A DNA stretch of 9,329 nt from an uncultured Gammaproteobacteria bacterium (GTDB taxonomy: Bacteria > Pseudomonadota > Gammaproteobacteria > GCA-001735895). Position numbers and translations under genes: made by a program. The number at the start of each line of letters is the position of its first letter. Positions within the stretch are counted from its first letter, which is position 1. The notes below the pieces were generated by a model. It saw only the letters and a list, made by a program, of their open reading frames with translations. It ran no database searches and was not told the DNA's origin. The DNA lies in assembly GCA_945787265.1 (NCBI GenBank), contig CALZHS010000105.1:1-9329 (forward strand), read 5' to 3'. Positions 1 to 6,573 of the stretch are shown one piece after another.

Positions 1-1
1 C

Positions 2-73
2 TGGCCCAATAACCTGTTCAACCCGACGTTGCCGGGCAAGGTGCGGGTGCTCGCCTTCACACCGCGCTTATAA
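2..73 (+). CDS. 3' end of an unidentified plus-strand gene (partial)
   Basis: The frame starting at base 2 stays open for 23 codons and ends in TAA at 71-73. It reads W-P-N-N-L-F-N-P-T-L-P-G-K-V-R-V-L-A-F-T-P-R-L. The composition is plausible for a real C-terminus, and the stop lies only 18 bases from the convergent stop of the next gene, as expected for two genes meeting tail to tail. The rest of the gene lies outside the window, so I cannot name a family. It could also be chance, since 23 open codons are weak evidence. Confidence 0.4.
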   Translation, partial: WPNNLFNPTLPGKVRVLAFTPRL

Positions 74-91
74 AACCTGCTTAAAGTTTTC

Positions 92-790
92 TTAGAGTAG
101 ATTCGCCAGCCGGTTCATCTCCGGCATCGCGGCGCGGGCCGCCTGGTCGAATGCTTCGAGGGCGTCGGCGCCGAGACTGTTTTCCAGCGCCGCCCTGTAT
201 TCCGGGATACAGCCCCACTGCATGACGGTATCGGCACGCACTTCGACATGAAACTGTACCGCGTAGGCGTGGTTGCGGTACTTGAATATCTGGTACGGGG
301 TGCTGTCCGACGAACCCAATACGGTTACCTCGGCGTTGGTTTCGAGATCGCGCACCTCGTAAGAATGCCACTGCACTGCCTTGATGGATTGCGGATAATC
401 GCCGAACAGCAGGTCCTGCCGGGCCGCGGGGGTCATATCGATGTCGAGCACACCGATTTCGGGCGGCTCGGACTTGACCACCTTGCCACCCAGGACTTCG
501 CCGAGCAACTGGCAACCGAGACAGAAGCCGAGAAAAGGTTTTTGCAGGTCGACGACCCATTCACGGATTCGTTTTTTCTCTTCGACCAGCCAAGGGTGCT
601 CGTCTTCCATCCAGGTATCCATGGGGCCGCCCATGCACAGCATTGCATCGAACCCGGAAAGATCTGCCGGAATGGATTCACCTTCATCGAGTTCCACCTG
701 GGTGAGTCGCCAGCCGTCCGCTTCCATCAGGTCCTTGATGTAGCCAGGATCCTCGACTGCGATATGCTGTAACACCAGTATATTTTTCAT
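92..790 (-). CDS. class I glutamine amidotransferase (GMP synthase-like GATase domain protein)
   Basis: This 232-residue protein is a stand-alone class I glutamine amidotransferase. The nucleophile elbow G-F-C-L-G-C-Q-L-L puts the catalytic cysteine at C90, and V-Q-F-H-V-E-V supplies the His and Glu of the triad at H181 and E183. M-G-G-P-M at 53-57 is the usual oxyanion-strand motif. No synthetase or ATP-binding domain is attached, so it resembles the free GATases annotated as 'GMP synthase-like' rather than GuaA. Members of this group hydrolyse glutamine or gamma-glutamyl amides; the true substrate cannot be read from sequence. The ATG overlaps the stop of the upstream gamma-glutamylcyclotransferase gene by four bases (ATGA, 787-790), which implies translational coupling and a shared role in gamma-glutamyl metabolism (inference). 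It ends the minus-strand unit and probably acts in the cytoplasm, as no signal peptide is visible. Confidence 0.88.
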   Translation of the reverse strand: MKNILVLQHIAVEDPGYIKDLMEADGWRLTQVELDEGESIPADLSGFDAMLCMGGPMDTWMEDEHPWLVEEKKRIREWVVDLQKPFLGFCLGCQLLGEVLGGKVVKSEPPEIGVLDIDMTPAARQDLLFGDYPQSIKAVQWHSYEVRDLETNAEVTVLGSSDSTPYQIFKYRNHAYAVQFHVEVRADTVMQWGCIPEYRAALENSLGADALEAFDQAARAAMPEMNRLANLL

Positions 791-1293
791 GGGCTCTCCC
801 GGTAGATCGAAATCTCGCGATGATGACGTTCCGCGTCGTGATCATCGATCGACGGCGTCACGCGAATGTGTTCGACATAGTGCGGCGGCAAGCCATGTTC
901 CAGCGCCCCGCGCATTACGTGCTCTTTGTACCAGTGATACGGCTGTCGTCGCTGATCGATTTCAAGCGCATAGTAGGTAAAGACTTCGATGACGTCGCCA
1001 TGCAGCGCGGTAACCTGTATCTCCCTGCGTTCGTAGCCGATCCCTGCGCCCTCGTAGACATCGAGTTCCAGTTTTTCGGCGTGCGTCATCATGTAAACCA
1101 CGCCGTAGACGGTATCTTCCGGGTTACCGGTAAATACAATGTCGCACTTGCCCGACAGGTCCTGGCCTTTCTTGTGCCAGCAAAGCCGGTGCTGCGCTAA
1201 TACGGCGACGCAGTGCTTGGAGGCCTCGGGAATTCGCTCCAGCAGGCGTGCACTCGACAAATTGGAGCCGAAAGCGAAATAGTTAATCTTCAT
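787..1293 (-). CDS. gamma-glutamylcyclotransferase (AIG2/GGCT-like)
   Basis: The 168-residue protein begins M-K-I-N-Y-F-A-F-G-S-N-L, the hallmark N-terminal Y-F-x-Y/F-G-S-N-L substrate loop of the gamma-glutamylcyclotransferase fold. A second conserved block, Y-E-G-A-G-I-G-Y-E-R-R at 80-90, carries the expected catalytic glutamate (E81). Family members release 5-oxoproline from gamma-glutamyl amino acids or related gamma-glutamyl amines; which substrate is used here is unknown. There is no signal peptide, so it is likely cytoplasmic. Its ATG lies inside the end of the upstream membrane-protein gene (11-base overlap), and its stop overlaps the start of the downstream glutamine amidotransferase by four bases, so all three genes are likely on one transcript. 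The C-terminal tail (about 140-168) is rich in His, Asp and Arg and is outside the core fold. Confidence 0.88.
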   Translation of the reverse strand: MKINYFAFGSNLSSARLLERIPEASKHCVAVLAQHRLCWHKKGQDLSGKCDIVFTGNPEDTVYGVVYMMTHAEKLELDVYEGAGIGYERREIQVTALHGDVIEVFTYYALEIDQRRQPYHWYKEHVMRGALEHGLPPHYVEHIRVTPSIDDHDAERHHREISIYRESP

Positions 1294-1825
1294 CTTTGCT
1301 CTCTGCCGCCTGTTCCCGACTGGAATAAAGCTGGTTGACGCTCGGCTGGATTAGCCAGATACCGAGCGGGAAGATGAAAAGCAGGAAAAAGGTGCTGCTG
1401 AAAATCATGAAATCGGCGTCCTCGTTTTCCTGCAGAGATTTGAGCTGGCGTGCGGTGTACCAGATGCCGTAGAAAATGCCGACCATCGAAAACATGTGCA
1501 TCGGCAGCATCCACAGCGGCGGCTTTGATGGTGCGCCCTGCTGGAGTAGCGGGATGTAGAGAAAGATATACATCAACAGGTAAACGATCGGAAGCAGGAG
1601 GCCGACCGCGCACGGAAGCGGGCTGCGCCGACGCGACTCGGGTAGCTGCCGATTCGACCAGGCGCCAACGCTGAACATCCAGCCAAACAGGACCAGCATC
1701 ATGAACAAACCGATAGTGGCCACTACCAGGGGCTCCATCGGGATATCGAACATCAGGCTCATGATCGTCGGTAGAGCCAGCATCAGGAACAGCTCCCAAT
1801 GCCGTAATTTCAGAAAAAATACCAT
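1283..1825 (-). CDS. four-helix integral membrane protein of unknown function
   Basis: I do not recognise this family. From the ATG at 1825 the protein has 180 residues with four clear hydrophobic stretches, at roughly 12-31, 36-54, 71-92 and 142-162, with a weaker amphipathic segment near 105-122. It ends in an acidic, soluble tail (S-K-D-E-D), and Met and Leu are abundant. The frame is open to a TTG at 1858, but I chose 1825 because an AAAGG ribosome-binding site sits 7 to 8 bases upstream and because 1858 falls inside a consensus -10 box. The 3' end overlaps the gamma-glutamylcyclotransferase start by 11 bases, so it heads a three-gene unit with two enzymes acting on gamma-glutamyl or glutamine bonds. 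It could be a transporter-like or accessory inner-membrane protein, but nothing in the sequence decides this. Confidence 0.8.
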   Translation of the reverse strand: MVFFLKLRHWELFLMLALPTIMSLMFDIPMEPLVVATIGLFMMLVLFGWMFSVGAWSNRQLPESRRRSPLPCAVGLLLPIVYLLMYIFLYIPLLQQGAPSKPPLWMLPMHMFSMVGIFYGIWYTARQLKSLQENEDADFMIFSSTFFLLFIFPLGIWLIQPSVNQLYSSREQAAESKDED

Positions 1826-1857
1826 GCACAACCTTTCGGCTAAACCCGGGCCGCGCA

Positions 1858-1863
1858 ATTATA
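1858..1863 (-). promoter_or_regulatory. -10 box (TATAAT) upstream of the membrane protein / GGCT / GATase unit
   Basis: The minus strand reads a perfect TATAAT here, placing a transcription start near 1851 and a leader of about 26 bases before the ATG at 1825. No good -35 hexamer lies 16 to 18 bases upstream, so an activator may be needed, or the match may be chance. It sits just after the typA stop and would allow the three-gene unit to be transcribed separately from typA. Confidence 0.4.
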
Positions 1864-1902
1864 AAGTGGGGTGGCGCTTAACGAAAGCACCCGCTATCGA
1901 GA

Positions 1903-3717
1903 TCAGGCAGCACTGACGCGCGCAGCGCGTTTGCGTTCATGCTCGAGTAACAGTTTTTTACGGATACGGATATTGTGTGGAGTTACTTCAACCAGTTCGT
2001 CATCGTCGATGAATTCCAGTGCCTGCTCGAGTGTCATTTTCACCGGCTTGGTCAGGACCAGGTTTTCGTCGGTGCCGGCAGCCCGGATGTTGGTAAGGTT
2101 GGCGCGGCTGTGAATACCGACGACCATGCCCTCGTAGACCGGCTCCGCGTGGCCGATCATCAGGCGGCCGCGTTCCTGCAGGTTGAACAACGCGTACGCG
2201 AGCGCCTTACCGGTTGCGGTTGAAATCAGGACACCATTCTGACGTTGGCCGATAGCGCCCTCAATGCGGGGCCCGTAATGATCGAAGATATGATAGATGA
2301 GCCCGGTTCCCGAACTCAGGGTCATGAACTCGGCCTGGAAGCCGATCAATCCGCGCGAAGGTATCACGTAGTCCAGTCGAACCCGCCCGCGACCATCCGG
2401 CAGGATATCCTTGAGGTCAGCCTTGCGCTTGCCGAGCGCCTCCATGACGGCTCCCTGGTAGGGTTCCTCAACATCAACCGTCAGCTGTTCGTAGGGCTCA
2501 CAGTCGACGCCGTCGATTTCCCGTATGATGACCTCGGGACGCGAGACGGATAACTCGAAACCCTCGCGCCGCATGTTTTCGATGAGGATGCCGAGGTGCA
2601 GTTCACCGCGGCCACTGACGCGAAACTGGTCGGCATCTCCGAGTTGCTCGACGCGCAGCGCGACATTATGCAGGCATTCACGTCGCAATCTTTCCTCGAT
2701 CTGCCGGGAAGTCAGGAATTTCCCATCTTTGCCGGAAAACGGTGAGCTGTTCACGCTGAAGGTCATGCTTACGGTCGGTTCGTCCACGGTCAGCTGCGGC
2801 AGGGCCTCGACGTGGTTACGATCGCACAGGGTATCGGAAATGTAGAGTTCCTCGATTCCGGAGAAAACGATAATATCACCCGCCTCGGCAGTTTCGGTTT
2901 CGACGCGCTGCAGGCCGTCGAAACCGAACAATTGCATCATACGTCCATCACGCTGCTTGCCATCGGCGCCGACAATCCTGATCGCAGAATTTCGCGACAC
3001 GCGACCGCGGCTAATGCGGCCGATGCCGAGGACGCCCTTGTAGCTGTCGTAATCGAGGCTCGAGACCTGCAGCTGAAACGGGCCGTCGAGCTCGACGGCA
3101 GGTGGCGCAACATGTTCGATAATTGCCTCGAATAGCGGTTCCATATTTCCGCTGCGGTCTGCGTCGCTGCGATTCGCATAACCCTCCAGCGCCGATGCAT
3201 AGATAACCGGGAAGTCGAGTTGTTCATCGGTTGCGCCGAGTCGATCAAACAGGTCGAAGACCTGGTCGATTACCCAGTCGGGGCGGGCACCTTCGCGGTC
3301 GATCTTGTTGATGACGACGATCGGCGTGAATCCCATTAAAAATGCCTTCTGCGTTACGAAACGGGTTTGCGGCATTGGGCCTTCGACCGCATCCACCAGC
3401 AATAACACCGAATCGACCATCGACAGGATACGCTCGACCTCGCCACCAAAATCGGCGTGTCCCGGAGTATCCACGATATTAATACGGTAATCCTGGTTGT
3501 CCCGCTCGCTGTGCCAGTTGAGCGCGGTGTTCTTGGAAAGAATGGTAATCCCGCGTTCCTTTTCGAGGTCATTCGAATCCATCATGCGATCGCTGATCTC
3601 GGCACGAGCGTCGAGGGTGCCGGACTGGCGCAGTAACTGGTCGACCAACGTGGTTTTGCCGTGATCGACATGCGCGATGATTGCGATATTTCGCAGGTTT
3701 TCTCGGTGCGTGGTCAT
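1903..3717 (-). CDS. typA: ribosome-associated translational GTPase TypA/BipA
   Basis: This 604-residue protein is a full-length TypA/BipA, a translational GTPase related to EF-G and LepA that binds the ribosome and helps 50S assembly and growth under stress, notably cold. The GTPase motifs are all present: A-H-V-D-H-G-K-T (15-22), R-G-I-T-I in switch I (55-59), D-T-P-G-H (83-87), N-K-I-D (137-140) and S-A-L-E-G (175-179). EF-Tu-like domain II and the EF-G-like domains III and V follow, then the BipA-specific C-terminal domain ending in a basic tail (R-K-K-L-L through K-R-K-R-A-A-R). Length is close to the usual 600 to 610. The ATG start gives the typical short leader before E-N-L-R-N-I-A-I-I; no strong Shine-Dalgarno is visible. 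The gene has its own promoter (3749-3776) and looks monocistronic or weakly linked to the unit downstream. Confidence 0.97.
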   Translation of the reverse strand: MTTHRENLRNIAIIAHVDHGKTTLVDQLLRQSGTLDARAEISDRMMDSNDLEKERGITILSKNTALNWHSERDNQDYRINIVDTPGHADFGGEVERILSMVDSVLLLVDAVEGPMPQTRFVTQKAFLMGFTPIVVINKIDREGARPDWVIDQVFDLFDRLGATDEQLDFPVIYASALEGYANRSDADRSGNMEPLFEAIIEHVAPPAVELDGPFQLQVSSLDYDSYKGVLGIGRISRGRVSRNSAIRIVGADGKQRDGRMMQLFGFDGLQRVETETAEAGDIIVFSGIEELYISDTLCDRNHVEALPQLTVDEPTVSMTFSVNSSPFSGKDGKFLTSRQIEERLRRECLHNVALRVEQLGDADQFRVSGRGELHLGILIENMRREGFELSVSRPEVIIREIDGVDCEPYEQLTVDVEEPYQGAVMEALGKRKADLKDILPDGRGRVRLDYVIPSRGLIGFQAEFMTLSSGTGLIYHIFDHYGPRIEGAIGQRQNGVLISTATGKALAYALFNLQERGRLMIGHAEPVYEGMVVGIHSRANLTNIRAAGTDENLVLTKPVKMTLEQALEFIDDDELVEVTPHNIRIRKKLLLEHERKRAARVSAA

Positions 3718-3748
3718 AAGGGATTAGCAGGCAGGTCTGAGGCGCGCC

Positions 3749-3776
3749 ATTATAGTGATGTAAAGCCATTCCACAA
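3749..3776 (-). promoter_or_regulatory. typA promoter (sigma70-type)
   Basis: On the minus strand a perfect TATAAT (3749-3754) follows TTGTGG (3771-3776) with a 16-base spacer. The -35 matches the consensus at only three positions. The predicted start near 3742 gives a leader of about 25 bases before the typA ATG at 3717. Confidence 0.55.
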
Positions 3777-3825
3777 GTGCCGAATTCACACTTTGGTGGG
3801 CGGTTTGCCAGGCTGCACCTGTGCT

Positions 3826-3916
3826 GTCAAGCCGCGGCTTTACCTGCTTCGGCGTATCGGCCGGTATCCAGAAGGCCGGATATTTGCCGGGTACCGCGGT
3901 CAAACCGCGGCATGAC
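3826..3916. repeat. 91-bp palindromic repeat element with 18-bp terminal inverted repeats (MITE/REP-like)
   Basis: The two ends are inverted copies: 3826-3843 reads GTCAAGCCGCGGCTTTAC and the reverse complement of 3899-3916 reads GTCATGCCGCGGTTTGAC, identical at 15 of 18 positions. Each end holds a small hairpin or palindrome: AAGCCGCGGCTT at 3829-3840, and two CCGCGG copies separated by TCAAA on the right. The interior has an imperfect inverted pair around GGCCGG near 3860-3882. No convincing protein is encoded. The build suggests a small non-autonomous mobile or REP-type dispersed repeat. It lies between bcp and the typA promoter, where as RNA it would fold strongly and could act as a transcription barrier. 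No target-site duplication is obvious. Confidence 0.6.
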
Positions 3917-3922
3917 CGGGGG

Positions 3923-3941
3923 TGATTCTCGAGCAGAATCA
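3923..3941 (-). terminator. hairpin overlapping the bcp stop codon (possible weak terminator)
   Basis: A perfect 7-bp inverted repeat, TGATTCT and AGAATCA with a 5-base loop, spans the bcp stop codon. No run of T follows on the minus strand; the next bases are C-rich and lead into the palindromic repeat. It may protect the mRNA 3' end rather than terminate transcription. Confidence 0.3.
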
Positions 3942-4406
3942 GTCCAATCCCTGCACCAGCTCGAGAATGGCCGCGGCGTGTCCCTTGGCCTTGACCTTGT
4001 AGTTGACTTCAACCAGGTTCCCCTGCTTGTCGATGACAAAGGTGGAGCGACCGATGCCCATGTATTTCCTGCCCATGAACTGGCGTTCACCCCAGGTGCC
4101 GTATAGCTCGCATAGCTCGCCGTCGGTGTCGGCCAGCAGTTCGACCTTGAGATTATGCTTGTTGATAAATTTCTGATGCTTCTCGCAACTATCCTTGCTG
4201 ACGCCAAGCACCACGGTATCGGCCGCGCCAAACTTGTCTATCAGCGCGGTAAATTCGTTCGCCTCGGTGGTGCAACCGGGCGTGTCATCCTTGGGATAAA
4301 AATAGAGGACAACGTTTTTCTTGCCACGGTATTGCGACAGGCTGATGTTTTCCCCGTCCTGGTTAAGCGCAGTGAAGTCAGGTGCGGGCTGGTTTTGTTC
4401 GAGCAT
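3939..4406 (-). CDS. bcp: thioredoxin-dependent peroxiredoxin, Bcp/PrxQ family
   Basis: This 155-residue protein is a Bcp/PrxQ-type peroxiredoxin that reduces hydrogen peroxide and organic peroxides in the cytoplasm with electrons from thioredoxin. The active-site block Y-F-Y-P-K-D-D-T-P-G-C-T-T-E holds the peroxidatic cysteine C45 with its conserved Pro and Thr. The conserved arginine is R120 in I-G-R-S-T-F-V-I-D. In E. coli Bcp a resolving cysteine lies five residues later (C50); here that position is N50. Another cysteine, C74 in K-D-S-C-E-K-H-Q, sits in the next helix, where other PrxQ proteins place their resolving cysteine, so this is probably an atypical 2-Cys enzyme of the second kind, or a 1-Cys enzyme. 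Length fits the family. A promoter lies just upstream; the next gene, 152 bases away, is probably a separate unit. Confidence 0.95.
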   Translation of the reverse strand: MLEQNQPAPDFTALNQDGENISLSQYRGKKNVVLYFYPKDDTPGCTTEANEFTALIDKFGAADTVVLGVSKDSCEKHQKFINKHNLKVELLADTDGELCELYGTWGERQFMGRKYMGIGRSTFVIDKQGNLVEVNYKVKAKGHAAAILELVQGLD

Positions 4407-4435
4407 AATGATTATCCGTTTGCCAAAGAAGCTGC

Positions 4436-4464
4436 ATCATAAAAGAGCGGGGTTCGTACATCAA
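4436..4464 (-). promoter_or_regulatory. bcp promoter (sigma70-type)
   Basis: On the minus strand TTGATG (4459-4464), a 17-base spacer and TATGAT (4436-4441) match the sigma70 consensus at 4/6 and 5/6. The predicted start near 4429 leaves a leader of about 22 bases before the bcp ATG. A direct repeat GTACAT-CAAA-GTACAT (4456-4471) overlaps the -35, so a regulator could bind there. Confidence 0.55.
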
Positions 4465-4558
4465 AGTACATGCAGTGGGGTTATTCTCGTGACGCTGATG
4501 ACGACCGGCTGACGGGATTCAGTCCGCTGTGCTCGGCTTGCATCTGCAGTTGGCAGAT

Positions 4559-4888
4559 TTACCTGCCGTAGTAGGTTTTTAGAACCCGGTAGGTTTGCGG
4601 ATCAACCGTGAATATTAACCGGTTTTCAATCGCGCTCATCTCCGTCGACTGCAGGCGCACGAACAACTTGGAATCTTCCGATTGTACACAAACAAACTCG
4701 CCGTTTTCGTCGTTAATCTTGCCCAGTGCTTCCTGGGTCACGGGATTCCCGGACTGCTTGTCCATTGCTGCAATAACGGCATCAATCGCCAGGCCGCAGC
4801 GAAACGACACCACTTCTTCGACCGAATCCGCCGCATGCAGTAGCGGGGCGGCTATTGCCAACATGATTACCAGGAAATATTTCTGCAT
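4559..4888 (-). CDS. small exported protein of unknown function
   Basis: I do not recognise this 109-residue protein. It starts with a clear Sec signal peptide: M-Q-K-Y, a hydrophobic core, then A-P-L-L-H-A-A-D with likely cleavage after A19 or A20. The mature chain of about 90 residues has two cysteines (C32 in F-R-C-G and C68 in F-V-C-V), which could form a periplasmic disulfide. It ends in R-L-I-F-T-V-D-P-Q-T-Y-R-V-L-K-T-Y-Y-G-R, a beta-strand-turn-strand look faintly like the end of PepSY-type periplasmic domains; I would not claim homology. It lies 90 bases after yjdF on the same strand, so it could share that transcript or have its own start. A short hairpin (4542-4558) lies directly after its stop. 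Base composition matches its neighbours. Confidence 0.75.
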   Translation of the reverse strand: MQKYFLVIMLAIAAPLLHAADSVEEVVSFRCGLAIDAVIAAMDKQSGNPVTQEALGKINDENGEFVCVQSEDSKLFVRLQSTEMSAIENRLIFTVDPQTYRVLKTYYGR

Positions 4889-4978
4889 GTTCTCAAATAC
4901 CTGCTGGAGTCTTAACCAGTGACGGCCAATGTTAGCACGGGTGCAGTCGAGAATCGGCCTCTGCAGGCAGGGGAGCGT

Positions 4979-5584
4979 TCAGTTACCCGGACTATCGAGC
5001 TTGCGCATCTGCCGATCATGAATGCCGCCCAACAGTGCCAGCGCGACTGTCGCGCCTGCCAGCGCAAACGCCATGTCCGACTGGGTGTCCCATACATAGC
5101 CCTGGGTTCCGAGAAAAGCATCGGCGCCTATACCAGAGACGATCGCCACCAGCCACTCTATGAGTTCGTAAAAAGCGCTGAAGGCAAGGCAAAAACAAAC
5201 GATGAAAAAATTTCGCCAGCGGGCCGTGGCAATAACCGCTTTCCTGATCAGTATTTCACGTGTAATCAGTGCCGGAACGAAACCCTGTAAAAAATGCCCC
5301 AGCTTGTCGAAATTGTTTCTTTCAAATCCCAGGATTGGTTTCAGGTACTCAAACAGGGGCACCTCGGCGTAGGTGTAGTGGCCACCCACCATCAGCACGA
5401 TACAGTGAACAAGTATCAGCGCGTAGAGAAGGCTAGTGAGTGGAAAGCTGCGGTAGGTGGCTGCGAGGACGATCAGTCCAATGACGGCCGGCGAAACCTC
5501 CAGGGCCCAGGTGGGGTAGTCCTTCGGGGCGATACCCGACCATACGAGCACCACGAAGAAGGTAATAATCCAGGCAATTTTCAT
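4979..5584 (-). CDS. yjdF: YjdF-family (DUF2238) inner-membrane protein
   Basis: This 201-residue polytopic membrane protein matches the YjdF/DUF2238 family, whose function is not established. Family-typical blocks are G-G-H-Y-T-Y-A-E-V-P-L (67-77), F-D-K-L-G-H-F-L-Q-G-F (92-102), F-Y-E-L-I-E-W (138-144) and F-L-G-T-Q-G-Y-V-W-D-T-Q-S-D-M (157-171). Conserved charged residues (H69, D93, H97, E140, E143, D166 and D170) lie in or next to membrane segments, which suggests an intramembrane active or binding site (inference). About six hydrophobic segments are visible, starting at 4-18, 30-43, 52-68, 99-115, 127-146 and 171-187. Length is normal. The start lies 37 bases after the apbE stop, so it may be read through from the redox cluster, but the family is usually found outside such clusters and the linkage may be incidental. 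Confidence 0.9.
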   Translation of the reverse strand: MKIAWIITFFVVLVWSGIAPKDYPTWALEVSPAVIGLIVLAATYRSFPLTSLLYALILVHCIVLMVGGHYTYAEVPLFEYLKPILGFERNNFDKLGHFLQGFVPALITREILIRKAVIATARWRNFFIVCFCLAFSAFYELIEWLVAIVSGIGADAFLGTQGYVWDTQSDMAFALAGATVALALLGGIHDRQMRKLDSPGN

Positions 5585-5621
5585 TTGATTGACAAAGATG
5601 GTAGACCGGGGTCAGCTTAAC

Positions 5622-6557
5622 CTATCGATAGCACCAGTACCTGATATCTTGTTGATCGAGGAACTGTTCAGCATCTTTTCCCTGCATCATCGCCAGGGTT
5701 GACAGAATTCCAGCCTCGGTACAGGTTGCCGCCGCAACGGTTACCGACAGCGGCGACCCGGGATTGGGCCATCCGGTTTTGGGATTCAGGATATGACCGT
5801 AGCGGATTCCCTCGTGCCGAATAAACTTGAACACGTCACCACTGGTTGCGAGAGCACCGTTTTTCAATTGAATCACGGCGGTGGCGTCACCCGGTCGATT
5901 CGGGTTTTCGATTCCGGTCATCCAGGATGATCCGTCAGCCATCGGGCCAGTGGCACTGCAGTCACCACCGTAGTTGATCATGAAACTGTTATCGGTTTTG
6001 CTTTTAAGCAGGGTTAAGGTGGAGTCAACCGCGTATTCCTTGCCAATGCCGCCTAAATCGATTTCCATTCCCTCTGGCAGCGTCAGGTTGGGGCTGTCCC
6101 AGGTCACTTTATCCCAGCCGATGTGAGGTAATAGTTTTTCGATCTCCTGTTGTGCTGGGATGCTGCCGTGCTGGCTGAAGTCCCAGGCGCGTCGCAAGAT
6201 CCCCGAGGTGACATCGAACCAGCCCTCGCTCAGGTCGTAGCAGTGTTGGGCAAAATCAAGCAGGCGTGCGGTTTCCGGGTCTACCGCGATGGTTTCGCCA
6301 CCCTGGTTGATCTGGTAGATGATGTTGTCGTCGCGATAGCGGCTGAATTTTTGCTCGATACGGTTTGCTTCCTGCTGTGCCAGTGCAATTAGATCCTGAG
6401 CCAGCGCATCCTGTTTACATTCGATCAGGACTTCGCAGGGGCTGGCCATGCAGCGGAACTGTCCGATCCACAGTTTTCCGCGTCTCGATATCTTCAAGCT
6501 TTGAGCCAATTTGTGATTCACGTTTGCGTGTAAAAGATGCGCTTTAGGCACTGACAT
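5622..6557 (-). CDS. apbE: ApbE-type FAD:protein FMN transferase
   Basis: ApbE enzymes use FAD and Mg2+ to attach FMN covalently to a Ser or Thr of target proteins. From the ATG at 6557 this one has 311 residues. Family motifs appear in order: F-R-C-M-A-S-P-C-E (34-42), R-I-E-Q-K-F-S-R-Y (66-74), E-I-D-L-G-G-I-G-K-E-Y-A-V-D (165-178), N-Y-G-G-D (195-199), the T-S-G-D block (238-241) and H-I-L-N-P-K-T-G (255-262). Where many members have A-D-A-x-S-T it reads A-G-I-L-S-T (282-287), so an Asp often tied to Mg2+ is Gly; this may mark a subfamily. No signal peptide or lipobox is visible, unlike typical periplasmic ApbE. The frame continues upstream to a GTG at 6659, but that extension runs through a GC-rich hairpin and looks non-coding. 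It follows the DUF3570 gene after about 95 bases, and that protein holds a candidate FMN attachment motif. Confidence 0.92.
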   Translation of the reverse strand: MSVPKAHLLHANVNHKLAQSLKISRRGKLWIGQFRCMASPCEVLIECKQDALAQDLIALAQQEANRIEQKFSRYRDDNIIYQINQGGETIAVDPETARLLDFAQHCYDLSEGWFDVTSGILRRAWDFSQHGSIPAQQEIEKLLPHIGWDKVTWDSPNLTLPEGMEIDLGGIGKEYAVDSTLTLLKSKTDNSFMINYGGDCSATGPMADGSSWMTGIENPNRPGDATAVIQLKNGALATSGDVFKFIRHEGIRYGHILNPKTGWPNPGSPLSVTVAAATCTEAGILSTLAMMQGKDAEQFLDQQDIRYWCYR

Positions 6558-6573
6558 GCTTATATATAGGCTA

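Noticed and set aside
248..772. 174-codon open frame on the plus strand, opposite the amidotransferase gene
   Set aside because: The opposite strand carries a complete catalytic triad and family motifs. This frame has none.
1826..1858. Extension of the membrane protein to a TTG at 1858
   Set aside because: That codon lies in a TATAAT box, while the ATG at 1825 has a good AAAGG ribosome-binding site.
1869..1892. Hairpin GGGTG/CACCC after typA as a terminator
   Set aside because: Only five outer pairs with a bulge and no T run; too weak to call.
3827..4231. 134-codon minus-strand frame spanning the palindromic repeat and bcp
   Set aside because: It is a shifted frame of bcp running on into the repeat, with no coherent domain.
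4542..4558. Hairpin ATCTGC/GCAGAT just after the small exported gene
   Set aside because: Six perfect pairs with a 5-base loop, but no T run in the direction of transcription. It may still aid mRNA 3' stability.
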